Shown here: positions 24,524 to 32,382 of the stretch, piece after piece | Layout: every line of letters starts with the position of its first letter | How positions within the stretch are numbered: position 1 is the first letter of the stretch | NCBI GenBank assembly: GCA_045616165.1 | Contig: JAZLGF010000040.1 | Location: forward strand, 1 to 44,585 | From: RGIG5612 sp045616165 | GTDB taxonomy: Bacteria > Bacillota > Clostridia > Lachnospirales > Lachnospiraceae | Direction of reading: 5' to 3' | DNA length: 44,585 nt | The notes under the pieces: model-generated | What the model saw: the letters and a program-made list of their open reading frames with translations, nothing else | Databases searched by the model: none | Told to the model about the DNA's origin: nothing | Made by a program: the position numbers and the translations under genes

Positions 24524-25402
24524 CTAACATTGTTTTTTCAAAATTTCAAACAATGCAGGAATATTGCTTCCTATTTTTTTTAAAAGGGCCTTCTGATCTT
24601 GGCAAAAATCTGATGCTCTTTCTATTGCTTTATCAATATTATTCAAATAATTATCCGTAAATTTTCGTTCATTGATTGACTTGCCATGACCCGCTTTTTG
24701 TGAAACCTCATAGCTAACAAACGTATGCTTATTACTAATTTTTTTATTTTCAAATATAGTTGTCAATTTATCATGATACTCATTTTTTACATCAGATAAA
24801 TGTAGCAATAGCCAAAATTCAAAGCATGGATTTGTAATAAAGCAAAGGCAATTATTTTCCTTGCATTTTTCAAACAATCTAGAAAGTGTTTCTTCTGTGT
24901 GATTACCACAATCACGATCAATAACGATTGCAAACACATCCTCGTTATTTTCTCCTTTAAATTCACTTAAATATTTCTGATAATTAACATCTATATTCAT
25001 CATTTGCAAGTCTGTATTTATTTTTTTCATTTCATCATATGGCAACTCACTTTTTAAATATTTTTCTACCAATTCCGATGTATAATCATCTTGACTATCA
25101 TTAAACAACTCATCCATATCTTCTTTTGTGATTCCATTCTTACGTATTTCTAAATATTCTTTCAACAAATCAAAAACTTGATCTGGATCACTTTTTGTAT
25201 CATGTCTAAATTTAGAAAGTGTTTCAACATATACAAGTGCATCAATCCCTATTTTGGTCCTAAACTTTTGAATAAATTTAAAATAATCTTTTTCTGTGGT
25301 ATTGCCCTCTACCGATAAAAATACTATCCTTTTCGGAAGTTCATTTATTTCATCATCAGGTCTAATAAACATGGAACTATGTAGCCTCCGCGAAATAGTC
25401 AT
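24524..25402 (-). CDS. RloB-family protein (AbiLii-like)
   Basis: 292 residues. The RloB/TOPRIM-like pattern is clear: FLSVEGNTTEKDYF (Glu32, Glu37), FAIVIDRDCGNH (Asp162, Asp164) and FITNPCFEFWLLLHL (from residue 188). The acidic residues match the metal-binding positions of TOPRIM nucleases. RloB proteins pair with an AAA-15-type ATPase in the AbiL abortive-infection system. Here the ATPase gene ends 2 bp upstream and its tail contains this gene's GGAGGTG ribosome binding site, so translation is coupled. The protein is the likely nuclease effector. Confidence 0.92.
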   Translation of the reverse strand: MTISRRLHSSMFIRPDDEINELPKRIVFLSVEGNTTEKDYFKFIQKFRTKIGIDALVYVETLSKFRHDTKSDPDQVFDLLKEYLEIRKNGITKEDMDELFNDSQDDYTSELVEKYLKSELPYDEMKKINTDLQMMNIDVNYQKYLSEFKGENNEDVFAIVIDRDCGNHTEETLSRLFEKCKENNCLCFITNPCFEFWLLLHLSDVKNEYHDKLTTIFENKKISNKHTFVSYEVSQKAGHGKSINERKFTDNYLNNIDKAIERASDFCQDQKALLKKIGSNIPALFEILKKQC

Positions 25403-25404
25403 AA

Positions 25405-26748
25405 CTACACCTCCATTGATATAGTTTCAATTTGTGTGAAACAAGGTATTGCTCCATATCTACCTAATAAATAGTCTTTTTCAATTTTCTTATCAAAACG
25501 TTCTTGAAATTTATTTAAGGAATATATGTGTGTGCAATGGTCATCTTTTCTTTCAACAAACCAAATCTCATCCTGACGCAACAAATTTAAATCCATAATA
25601 TTTGAATCGTGAACAGTGGCAATTAGCTGGCTCTCCACACCTATAGTTTTTTCATAATATAATTGAATAAATTGTTGGACTAATTTTGTATGAAAACTTC
25701 GATCTAATTCATCAACAAAAATAACTTTTCCCATATTATCTGTACGTAAAACTGGAACAAGATCAAATAATCTTTGAGTTCCATCTGATTCATCTGATAG
25801 TTCAAACGGATCTTTGTCATTTCCATGATTCATTAACAACTGTGTAGCAATAATTTGGTTATCTTTTTTCGTAAATCTGAAAAACTGACCGGAAAATTCG
25901 AGTTCAATAAATTTATTTTCAGAATTTAAATTATTTAACTCATCTTCTATTTTTTTTATTAAATCGTTTTTAATATTTTCAGGTAAAAAGTCAAGAAAAT
26001 CTTCAATTTTCTTTTCTCCAATTGTTATTTTCTCAATTCCAGTATCAAAACTATTTAATAATTTCCCCAAATCAAACTGGTTATCATTATTCACAAGATT
26101 AATCTTATCCTTATACCTGCTAACGGGAAGAATAACCAATAAATCTTTTACCCATTGCATAACAACCCGATATGCTTCAAAATCATCAAATTCTATCAAT
26201 TTTCTTTCTGATATTTCTAACAACAAGGTTTTATCATCTGGTACATTTTCGGAAAATACCATAAAATTTTGTTTCTGGTTTTCATCCACAAATTCCCAAT
26301 CTGTTTTAATTTCATTTTTCCCTTCAATGTTTTTTCTTTCAAAAATTGCAACATCAGAAGACCCACATAAATATAACCATTCTTCTTCAATAGCAGCTTT
26401 TTTGTACGAAATAGAAAATCCATATGAATAAAAATTATTATGAGAATATATATCGAATTGAAATACGCCTGGTCTTTCTGCATAAGAACTATCTATTCGA
26501 AAATGCATATTTGTCAAAGTATTCTTTTTTATTCCATTAATTATGATATTTTGTGCAAATCTAATTGCCTTAAATAAATTAGATTTGCCTGCTGCATTTG
26601 CTCCAAAAAAGAAACTGCTCTTTAATAGTCTTTTCCCTTTAACTTCAAAAATATGATCTTTATGTTTTGTTTGTTTTCCAGCAACCATGGAAAAAACTTG
26701 TTGCTCTTTATATGATAAAAAGTTTTCAACTGAAAATCTGACTAACAT
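25405..26748 (-). CDS. AAA-15/RloA-type ATPase of an AbiL-like system
   Basis: 447 residues from the ATG at 26748, which has AAGGAGGAG at the right distance; the open frame upstream of it runs through the promoter. Walker A is FGANAAGKSN (48-57), the ABC-type signature LSDESDGTQR is at 317-326, Walker B is VIFVDELDR (342-350) and a switch His-Asp (380-381) lies in ATVHDSN. The N-terminus LVRFSVENFLSYKEQQVF is typical of OLD/RecF-like ATPases. It should sense infection and license the RloB partner. Its own promoter carries a palindrome. Function by analogy to AbiL and PARIS-type ATPase/TOPRIM pairs. Confidence 0.92.
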   Translation of the reverse strand: MLVRFSVENFLSYKEQQVFSMVAGKQTKHKDHIFEVKGKRLLKSSFFFGANAAGKSNLFKAIRFAQNIIINGIKKNTLTNMHFRIDSSYAERPGVFQFDIYSHNNFYSYGFSISYKKAAIEEEWLYLCGSSDVAIFERKNIEGKNEIKTDWEFVDENQKQNFMVFSENVPDDKTLLLEISERKLIEFDDFEAYRVVMQWVKDLLVILPVSRYKDKINLVNNDNQFDLGKLLNSFDTGIEKITIGEKKIEDFLDFLPENIKNDLIKKIEDELNNLNSENKFIELEFSGQFFRFTKKDNQIIATQLLMNHGNDKDPFELSDESDGTQRLFDLVPVLRTDNMGKVIFVDELDRSFHTKLVQQFIQLYYEKTIGVESQLIATVHDSNIMDLNLLRQDEIWFVERKDDHCTHIYSLNKFQERFDKKIEKDYLLGRYGAIPCFTQIETISMEV

Positions 26749-26772
26749 TAATAACTCCTCCTTTTTATTTGT

Positions 26773-26801
26773 ATTATACGTGATTTTTTCACGTTTTGCA
26801 A
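26773..26801 (-). promoter_or_regulatory. Promoter of the AbiL-like operon with palindrome in the spacer
   Basis: -35 TTGCAA (26801-26796), 17-bp spacer, -10 TATAAT (26778-26773) on the minus strand. The spacer contains CGTGA (26779-26783) and TCACG (26789-26793), a perfect inverted repeat exactly between the boxes, a classical repressor position. Confidence 0.8.
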
Positions 26802-27040
26802 TGTTGTGATTATTTCTCTGTAAAAGAACTAAAGCGGTGAAATAATCATCTATCCAAGCGACATGACATGTCTCGTGGAAAATATCCGTTTCCATGATAA
26901 ACCAATGGCATTAATACTCAAAGGTGAGCCTACACTCATCAGCGATGAGTATTGCTCGCATAATATAAGGAAGCCACGCGACTACTCTCTCCGAAATTTC
27001 TTTTGGTGCTCATGTCTCGCTGGCTTTGTTTCTGTATAAA

Positions 27041-27099
27041 CCGGATGGGATGTCGGCGTTTTTAATTTTAAAATTATTTTTAGGGGATTTCCGAGCCGA
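27041..27099 (+). repeat. Core repeat, copy 6 (divergent)
   Basis: CCGGATGGGATGTCGGCG, then TTTTAAAATTATTTTTAGGGG, broken by small changes, to GAGCCGA. It is about 59 bp. Upstream and downstream modules are those of the other copies. Confidence 0.75.
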
Positions 27100-27201
27100 T
27101 TTCCATATCAGCTCTAGCTAAACAGACCTCAGGACTCCTTGATATTGCGAGCTTCTTATTGGCATATGGTGAGTCTTTCATACTGGCCAAATCGTATAAA
27201 A

Positions 27202-27227
27202 AGAGAAAGCAACTATCTGCTTTCTCT
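27202..27227 (-). terminator. Terminator, copy B
   Basis: AGAGAAAGCA (27202-27211) pairs with TGCTTTCTCT (27218-27227); on the minus strand TTTTTATA follows. It should end the right-hand polysaccharide operon. Confidence 0.7.
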
Positions 27228-27442
27228 AATATTCTTACCTATTCGCCCCCAACCATTACCGCTTTTTGCGGGGATTACGCCCGCGATGCACTTATTTAAA
27301 ACGTCCTTAACGGCGACTGCTCTGGCGCTAACGATGGAATAATCTCCTATGGCTTTTCTATGGTCTGGATTTATGTCCGACTTCACCTCCGTGAACCTAG
27401 ACCAGAAATTCCTTGAGGGTGGACTAAATATTTTTATATAAA
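27228..27442 (-). pseudogene. Hexapeptide (left-handed beta-helix) acyltransferase remnant, copy B
   Basis: An 80-codon frame (27213-27455) ends like an O-acetyltransferase: IGDYSIVSARAVAVKDVLNK, then CIAGVIPAK (27350-27264). This is the IGD..IV.A..VV.KDV...CI..G.PAK pattern. The coils that should precede it are missing or scrambled and the frame runs into the neighbouring SDR gene, so it is a 3' remnant. Its end and terminator are repeated at 24.0-24.13 kb. The ancestor may have been the last gene of the polysaccharide operon. Confidence 0.6.
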
Positions 27443-28435
27443 CTATTTCCCCCATACCCCATCAAACCGTTTTTCTTCTTGTTCTTTTTTATAATCTTCT
27501 AAGTATTTTTTATATATGTATTCGGGTTCATATCCTAAGTCGCGTTTTGCGTTTTCTATGTCCATAACAAAACTTGTAAAACTACTTTTTTCCGGTTTGT
27601 AGATTATGTTTGAAAGCTTGTCTTTCGGAGAAAAAACTTCAATAATTCCTTGTATTTGTTCTTCAAGTGTAGTTTTAATTCCTGTCCCTGCATTATAAGT
27701 TCCACCATCAATATCTACTAATAAAGCCTTAAACATCATTTGGCATAAATCTTTAATATATAGTATATCCTTAAAAGCATTTGGGTCTCCCCACAACTCA
27801 ATATTTTTTCCTTCTGATGCCAAATCAATCATATACCTATATGCCACTTTTCGTTCAACACCATCAACAAAATATGTTTTATCCGGATGGTACATATATA
27901 CGTTAGGAAGTCTAAACACAAAATTCTTGATTCCATATTCTTGGTGATAAAATTCTAATGTATCTTCCACCATACTTTTTGTAATGCAATAAAATGCATG
28001 ATCACCTGTATATATTAAATTTCTAGGCATCTTAGGTGAAAGCGTTTCAGATTTCCCCCAAAATCCTCCTTGTACAGACCATGTTTGCGTATACAAAACT
28101 CTGTCCGCGTTACTTTTTCTTGCATACTCTAATATTCTTAAACTACCACTTATATTTGTATCAATATATTTAAACGGATTGTATTCTTTCAAATAAGCCG
28201 GAAGCAATCCTACAAAATTTACAATCGCAAAAATATTTTCCTTAGGAAGCTTATCAAAATCTACCCCGGAATTTATATCAACTTGTATATATTCAATACC
28301 ATTCTTTTTATAAAAATCCGTTCTTTTTCGTCCGACAGCAACTATTTTGTAATCATTAGATAAATTTTGTTTACAGTAATCAACAAAATATGCTCCAATA
28401 TTTCCCGTTGCTCCAAAAACAACTATTTTTTTCAT
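27443..28435 (-). CDS. NAD-dependent epimerase/dehydratase (extended SDR)
   Basis: 330 residues. Rossmann motif VFGATGNIGAYFVDY (residues 5-19), catalytic YxxxK in HAFYCITKSM, then FVFRLPNVYMY. It acts on a nucleotide-linked sugar in the cytoplasm. It is the last intact gene of the right-hand operon. It is not close to RfbB or GalE in detail, so the reaction (epimerisation, reduction or dehydration) is open. Confidence 0.85.
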   Translation of the reverse strand: MKKIVVFGATGNIGAYFVDYCKQNLSNDYKIVAVGRKRTDFYKKNGIEYIQVDINSGVDFDKLPKENIFAIVNFVGLLPAYLKEYNPFKYIDTNISGSLRILEYARKSNADRVLYTQTWSVQGGFWGKSETLSPKMPRNLIYTGDHAFYCITKSMVEDTLEFYHQEYGIKNFVFRLPNVYMYHPDKTYFVDGVERKVAYRYMIDLASEGKNIELWGDPNAFKDILYIKDLCQMMFKALLVDIDGGTYNAGTGIKTTLEEQIQGIIEVFSPKDKLSNIIYKPEKSSFTSFVMDIENAKRDLGYEPEYIYKKYLEDYKKEQEEKRFDGVWGK

Positions 28436-28452
28436 GTTATTTCCATCCTTGC

Positions 28453-28803
28453 TTATAAGTAAAAAACTACAATTCCTATCAATATTAAAATATTGCCAAT
28501 AAGTTTTCTCTTAGTTATTTTTTCTTTAAAAAACAACAAACTTAATACCATTATTAAAACGTATCCAAGTGATTCAATTATTGGTCCATTTTTATATTCA
28601 ACGCCAAAATGGTATGCAAGTAATGTTAGTATCGTAGATACGAACATCATTAAATATCCAATAATAACCTCTTTATTAAGATACTCCTTAATAAATGACG
28701 AATGTTCCACTTTAGTACTTTTCTTTAATAATATTTGTGAAAACGATGAAATTACAACCGCTAACACAATTAACAGCATAAAACTATTCATCTTTTTCAC
28801 CAT
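28453..28803 (-). CDS. SMR/EamA half-transporter, subunit 2
   Basis: 116 residues with four membrane helices. It has the end of EamA/SMR-type proteins (LSLLFFKEKITKRKLIGNIL, then ILIGIVVFYL). The gene overlaps its partner by 20 bp. Pairs of such four-helix proteins form heterodimeric flippases, as ArnE and ArnF do for undecaprenyl-phosphate aminoarabinose. Beside a GtrB-like glycosyltransferase the likely cargo is a polyprenyl-phosphate monosaccharide. The start could also be the ATG four codons later. Confidence 0.8.
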   Translation of the reverse strand: MVKKMNSFMLLIVLAVVISSFSQILLKKSTKVEHSSFIKEYLNKEVIIGYLMMFVSTILTLLAYHFGVEYKNGPIIESLGYVLIMVLSLLFFKEKITKRKLIGNILILIGIVVFYL

Positions 28804-29176
28804 TTACGATAATCATTCCTACCAAAACAATTATCACACCTATAATATTTTGTATCGTAATATTTTCATGAAAAAATATTACAGCCCACAACATAGACCA
28901 TAAAATTGCTATTGCCCTGTTTGCATAAGCAGTAGATAAATCAACTCTCTTTATTATTTGCTGCCATAAAATGGCATATATACCTAAAATAGCTATTTCG
29001 ATAACATAAAATAGAATAAACTTAAACGATAATAATTCATTTGTAGATGCTATTTTTCCCGCTACTCCAGATAATGTATAAATAATTACTACTGCTTGAA
29101 GCAAAAGTATATTCTTTATACTTATCTTTTTCTTTATTTGTTTTTTATCTTCATTTATCTGTTTTTTTTCGTTCAT
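28784..29176 (-). CDS. SMR/EamA half-transporter, subunit 1
   Basis: 130 residues: a lysine-rich N-terminal tail of about 20 residues, then four membrane helices. The last two have the family's conserved pattern (STAYANRAIAILWSMLWAVI, then FFHENITIQNIIGVIIVLVG). The ATG overlaps the stop of the ATP-grasp gene by 4 bp and the next gene overlaps by 20 bp, so expression is tightly coupled and a heterodimer with subunit 2 is likely. Role as for its partner: flipping a lipid-linked sugar to the outer face. Confidence 0.8.
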   Translation of the reverse strand: MNEKKQINEDKKQIKKKISIKNILLLQAVVIIYTLSGVAGKIASTNELLSFKFILFYVIEIAILGIYAILWQQIIKRVDLSTAYANRAIAILWSMLWAVIFFHENITIQNIIGVIIVLVGMIIVNGEKDE

Positions 29177-30321
29177 AATTCGGCTAACTTGATTGCATCT
29201 TCTATAGAATCACAAAACAAAATATAAAAGCCATATCTTGACCCACTATCTACTATTTCTTCATTCCAATTTGTATTAATTTCGCTTTCACAAAAAATTA
29301 TTTCTGGCAAATTTTCTTTTATATATGAAAGTCTTTCGTAATCATGTTGCGAAAAAATAAATTTAATAGCTGCAACATGTGGTTTGCAAACTTTTATAAA
29401 TTCTGGCTCTTTTCCAGCTGCAACATCTATTACCATTTTCACAAAATCATATCCCGTAGATATTCTAACTAAATCAGATCCTATACAATCTCCTCCCATT
29501 CTAGCTCCTATTTCAATAATTCTTATATTTCCACAAGCATCAATTTTAAATTCCGAATGAGAAGCTCCCTGAGTTATCTCCAAAGCATCCAATGCTTTAT
29601 AAATTTGCTTCTTAACATTTTCTATTGTTTCTTGATTTAACCCTGCCGGTTCAATATGACCCGTTTCTATAAAGTGTGGGCTTCCAGTAGTAAACTTTTT
29701 TGTAATGTTTAAGAAATAATGTTTGCCATTATATGAAATACATTCGCAGCTGTATTCATTACCGTCAATATATTCTTCTATTATAGCTGCTTTTTCAAAA
29801 GAATCTTTCATAGCAGAATTAACTGCTTCTTCAAGTCCATCAAAACTTTCTAATTTACTAATTCCTCTACTTCCGGATCTATCTGTCGGTTTAACAATTA
29901 TTGGCAAATTAAAGTTTTGTTTTATATCTTCTAAATCTGTTTCGTTATTAACCTTTTCAAATTTTGGAGTCTGAATATTATTATCTCGAAAAGCTTTTCT
30001 CATTTCATATTTATTTGTTGATACTAAAATATTCTTATCATTATTACACGGAAGTCCTAATCTGCTTGCAACGTACTGAACTGTAATATTTGCTAAATCA
30101 GATGCAATAGTTGCTATTGCATCTGGTTTAATTTCTTTGCATTTTTCTAATATTTTATCTTTTTCAACAATACTTATTGGATAAAAATAATCTGCAGTTT
30201 TTTCTCCTATTGCTCCTTCTTTCCACGCAAAAACATGGGTTTCATAGCCCATTTCTTTTGCTTTTTCTATTAGTGGATTTTGGAAGTCATTAGCCCCTAT
30301 TATTACAATCTTTTTCATCAT
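29173..30321 (-). CDS. ATP-grasp carboxylate ligase
   Basis: 382 residues. N-terminal Rossmann-like domain (VIIGANDFQNPLIEKAKEMG), central ATP-grasp domain with PIIVKPTDRSGSRGISKL, EEYIDGNEYSCECI, and the metal site SEFKIDACGNIRIIEIGARMG. Such enzymes form an acyl-phosphate and couple a carboxylate to an amine or similar. In a polysaccharide operon that makes an amino sugar it may attach an amino acid or hydroxy acid. The gene overlaps the upstream GT2 gene by 32 bp. It is one of two distinct ATP-grasp genes in the operon. Substrates unknown. Confidence 0.88.
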   Translation of the reverse strand: MMKKIVIIGANDFQNPLIEKAKEMGYETHVFAWKEGAIGEKTADYFYPISIVEKDKILEKCKEIKPDAIATIASDLANITVQYVASRLGLPCNNDKNILVSTNKYEMRKAFRDNNIQTPKFEKVNNETDLEDIKQNFNLPIIVKPTDRSGSRGISKLESFDGLEEAVNSAMKDSFEKAAIIEEYIDGNEYSCECISYNGKHYFLNITKKFTTGSPHFIETGHIEPAGLNQETIENVKKQIYKALDALEITQGASHSEFKIDACGNIRIIEIGARMGGDCIGSDLVRISTGYDFVKMVIDVAAGKEPEFIKVCKPHVAAIKFIFSQHDYERLSYIKENLPEIIFCESEINTNWNEEIVDSGSRYGFYILFCDSIEDAIKLAEL

Positions 30322-31231
30322 TAAGTATTTGTCTTACTACATATATAGGTCTATTTTTCGTTTGCATAAATATATTGCCAACATAAATTCCTACAACCCC
30401 TATTACCATAATAATTAATCCACCAACTAACACAATAGTTGCAATTATACTGGTCCATCCAACAGAAACATTTGCTACGCAACGATAAATAATTAGTCCA
30501 ATAATTGCTAAAAAGGCAATTACGCTCATTATCAAACCTATAATCGCAAACAAACGTAATAATTTATCTGATTGTGATGTCAACAAATCTAATGCCATGT
30601 GCATTCTTTTCTTAAATGTATATCCTGACTGGCCTTCATATCTTTCATCATGTTCAACATCAATTGTAGTCTTTTTAAATCCTAACCAATTTATGTACAT
30701 AACATAAGCTCTATGTTGCTCTCTCATTGCACAAAATTGATTTATAATATTTCTATTTATGATGCTAAAATTACAAACTGCGCCATCATATTCCATTCCT
30801 GTAGCAAAGCTATAAATTTTATAAAATAAACTAGATAAGAATATCTTAAATGGTTTATCTTTTCTTTCTACCCTTCTAGCAAATACAGCATCATAACCTT
30901 CTTGCGCTTTATTATAAAGATTAATAATTTCTTCTGGTCTATCCTGTAAATCACAATCCATTACTACCGCCCAATTTCCCGTAGAATAATCGAGCCCTGC
31001 TAAAATAGCACTCATTTGTCCAAAATTTCTAGATAATTCTATTCCTTTGACTTTTCTATCATCTTTGCATATTCCTTCTATAACTTCCCAGGAATTTTGC
31101 GGACAATTATCATTCACTAAAATGATTTCATAATCATTAGTCAATTGAGTTAATGTATCCGTTAATCTTTTATGTAGCTCTGGCAACGCCGCCCTGCATC
31201 CATATACAGGTATAACAACTGATATATCCAT
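30290..31231 (-). CDS. GtrB/DPM1-like polyprenyl-phosphate glycosyltransferase (GT2)
   Basis: 313 residues. The GT2 domain (1-230) has ISVVIPVYGC, VMDCDLQDRPE (the D-x-D region) and the acceptor part DEHDERYEGQSGY-like EHDERYEGQSGYTFKKR. Two C-terminal membrane helices (about 230-255 and 262-290) are typical of GtrB and ArnC. These enzymes move a sugar from a nucleotide to undecaprenyl phosphate on the cytoplasmic side. With the SMR pair and the GT-C gene at 32383 it completes a three-component system that adds a side residue outside. Confidence 0.92.
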   Translation of the reverse strand: MDISVVIPVYGCRAALPELHKRLTDTLTQLTNDYEIILVNDNCPQNSWEVIEGICKDDRKVKGIELSRNFGQMSAILAGLDYSTGNWAVVMDCDLQDRPEEIINLYNKAQEGYDAVFARRVERKDKPFKIFLSSLFYKIYSFATGMEYDGAVCNFSIINRNIINQFCAMREQHRAYVMYINWLGFKKTTIDVEHDERYEGQSGYTFKKRMHMALDLLTSQSDKLLRLFAIIGLIMSVIAFLAIIGLIIYRCVANVSVGWTSIIATIVLVGGLIIMVIGVVGIYVGNIFMQTKNRPIYVVRQILNDEKDCNNRG

Positions 31232-31241
31232 GTTCTATCCT

Positions 31242-32372
31242 TTACTGATAAAATTCTATTATCCTTTCACAAACTTCTTCTACCATTTCCTCTGTTAGCC
31301 CATAAAACATTGGTAGTCTTGTTAAACGTTCACTTTCTTTAGTTGTATATAAATCTTCACCATTAAACCTGCCAAACGTTTTTCCTGCTGGTGCAGAATG
31401 CAATGGAATATAATGGAAAACACTTTGTATTTCGTGTTCCTTGAGATAAGATATTAATTTTGTTCTTTCGGCAAGGTCTTTTGTTTTAATATAAAACATA
31501 TGTGCGTTATGTTCACATCCTTCAGGAACAACCGGTAATTCAATTTTACCTTTTTCTTTCAATGGCGCTAATAACTCATAATATTTATTCCAGCATTTTA
31601 ATCTTGAATTATTTATTTCATCTGCAACTTTTAATTGTGCATATAAATATGCAGCATTTAATTCACTTGGAAGATATGATGATCCAGCATCCATCCAAGT
31701 ATATTTATCTATTTGTCCTCTAAAAAACTTACTTCTATTAGTACCCTTTTCACGAATAATTTCTGCTTGTTCAATATAATCTGGATTTTGGATTAATATT
31801 GCCCCCCCTTCACCCATTGAATAATTTTTGGTTTCATGGAAACTATAACATCCAAAATCTCCAATTGTTCCCAATGTCTGTCCGTGATACTTACTCATAA
31901 CTCCTTGGGCCGCATCTTCCACAACAAACAATTTATTTTCTTTTGCGATTTGCATTATTTTATTCATTTCACAAGCAACGCCTGCATAATGAACTGGCAC
32001 TATCGCTTTTGTTTTATTAGTAATAGCTGCTTCAATTTTATTTTCGTCAATATTCATTGTGTCAGGTCTGATATCAACAAATACTATTTTTGCCCCTCTT
32101 AAAACAAATGCATCTGCAGTAGATACAAAAGTAAAAGATGGCATAATAACTTCATCGCCTGGTTTAATATCACATAAAAGAGCAGCCATCTCTAAAGCAT
32201 GGGTGCATGAAGTGGTAAGTAAAGCTTTAGATGTTTTTGTATTATCTTCTATCCAACAATTGCATTTCTTAGTATATTCGCCATCTCCACATATTTTATG
32301 TTTTGATATTACATCACTAATATATTTTGTTTCTGTTCCAATATATGGTGGAATATTAAAATCAATAAACAT
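31242..32372 (-). CDS. wecE: dTDP-4-amino-4,6-dideoxygalactose transaminase
   Basis: 376 residues, DegT/DnrJ/EryC1 fold. The sequence follows WecE/RffA closely: KICGDGEYTKKC, TTSCTHALEMAALL, PGDEVIMPSFTFVSTADAFV, AIVPVHYAGVACEM. Asp153 in VEDAAQGVM and the PLP Lys182 in SFHETKNYSMGEGG are present. It uses glutamate to aminate dTDP-4-keto-6-deoxyglucose, the RfbB product, to dTDP-4-amino-4,6-dideoxygalactose. This amino sugar (Fuc4N, often N-acylated) is then a likely constituent of the surface polymer. The gene is in the middle of the operon, 10 bp behind the GT-C gene and 10 bp ahead of the GtrB-like gene. Confidence 0.93.
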   Translation of the reverse strand: MFIDFNIPPYIGTETKYISDVISKHKICGDGEYTKKCNCWIEDNTKTSKALLTTSCTHALEMAALLCDIKPGDEVIMPSFTFVSTADAFVLRGAKIVFVDIRPDTMNIDENKIEAAITNKTKAIVPVHYAGVACEMNKIMQIAKENKLFVVEDAAQGVMSKYHGQTLGTIGDFGCYSFHETKNYSMGEGGAILIQNPDYIEQAEIIREKGTNRSKFFRGQIDKYTWMDAGSSYLPSELNAAYLYAQLKVADEINNSRLKCWNKYYELLAPLKEKGKIELPVVPEGCEHNAHMFYIKTKDLAERTKLISYLKEHEIQSVFHYIPLHSAPAGKTFGRFNGEDLYTTKESERLTRLPMFYGLTEEMVEEVCERIIEFYQ

Positions 32373-32382
32373 ATTTTTTCCT

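Larger units (their letters stand above)
26749..27442. other. Gene-free mosaic between the AbiL-like operon and the polysaccharide operon
   Basis: Beyond the promoter it holds a CTCATC-AGC-GATGAG hairpin (about 26936), the TATTGCTCGCATAAT module (26945), CATGTCTCGCTGGC (27011), core repeat copy 6, the CTTGATATTGCG module (about 27139), a terminator and a hexapeptide-transferase remnant. No intact gene. Confidence 0.6.

Noticed and set aside
24394..24660. 88-codon open frame on the plus strand
   Set aside because: It overlaps the 3' end of the RloB gene on the other strand and has no family features.
26749..26895. Longer N-terminus for the AbiL-like ATPase
   Set aside because: The stretch contains the promoter and ribosome binding site of the real start at 26748.
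11837..27020. CATGTCTCG(C/T)TGGC as a tRNA or rRNA fragment
   Set aside because: The word recurs only as a module upstream of core repeats, and no cloverleaf or rRNA signature surrounds it.
10698..27099. Integron cassette array with attC sites
   Set aside because: The one-orientation, 3'-of-cargo layout is similar, but the repeats lack the paired GTTRRRY/RYYYAAC ends of attC, some blocks hold several genes, and no integrase is in the window. Kept only as an analogy.
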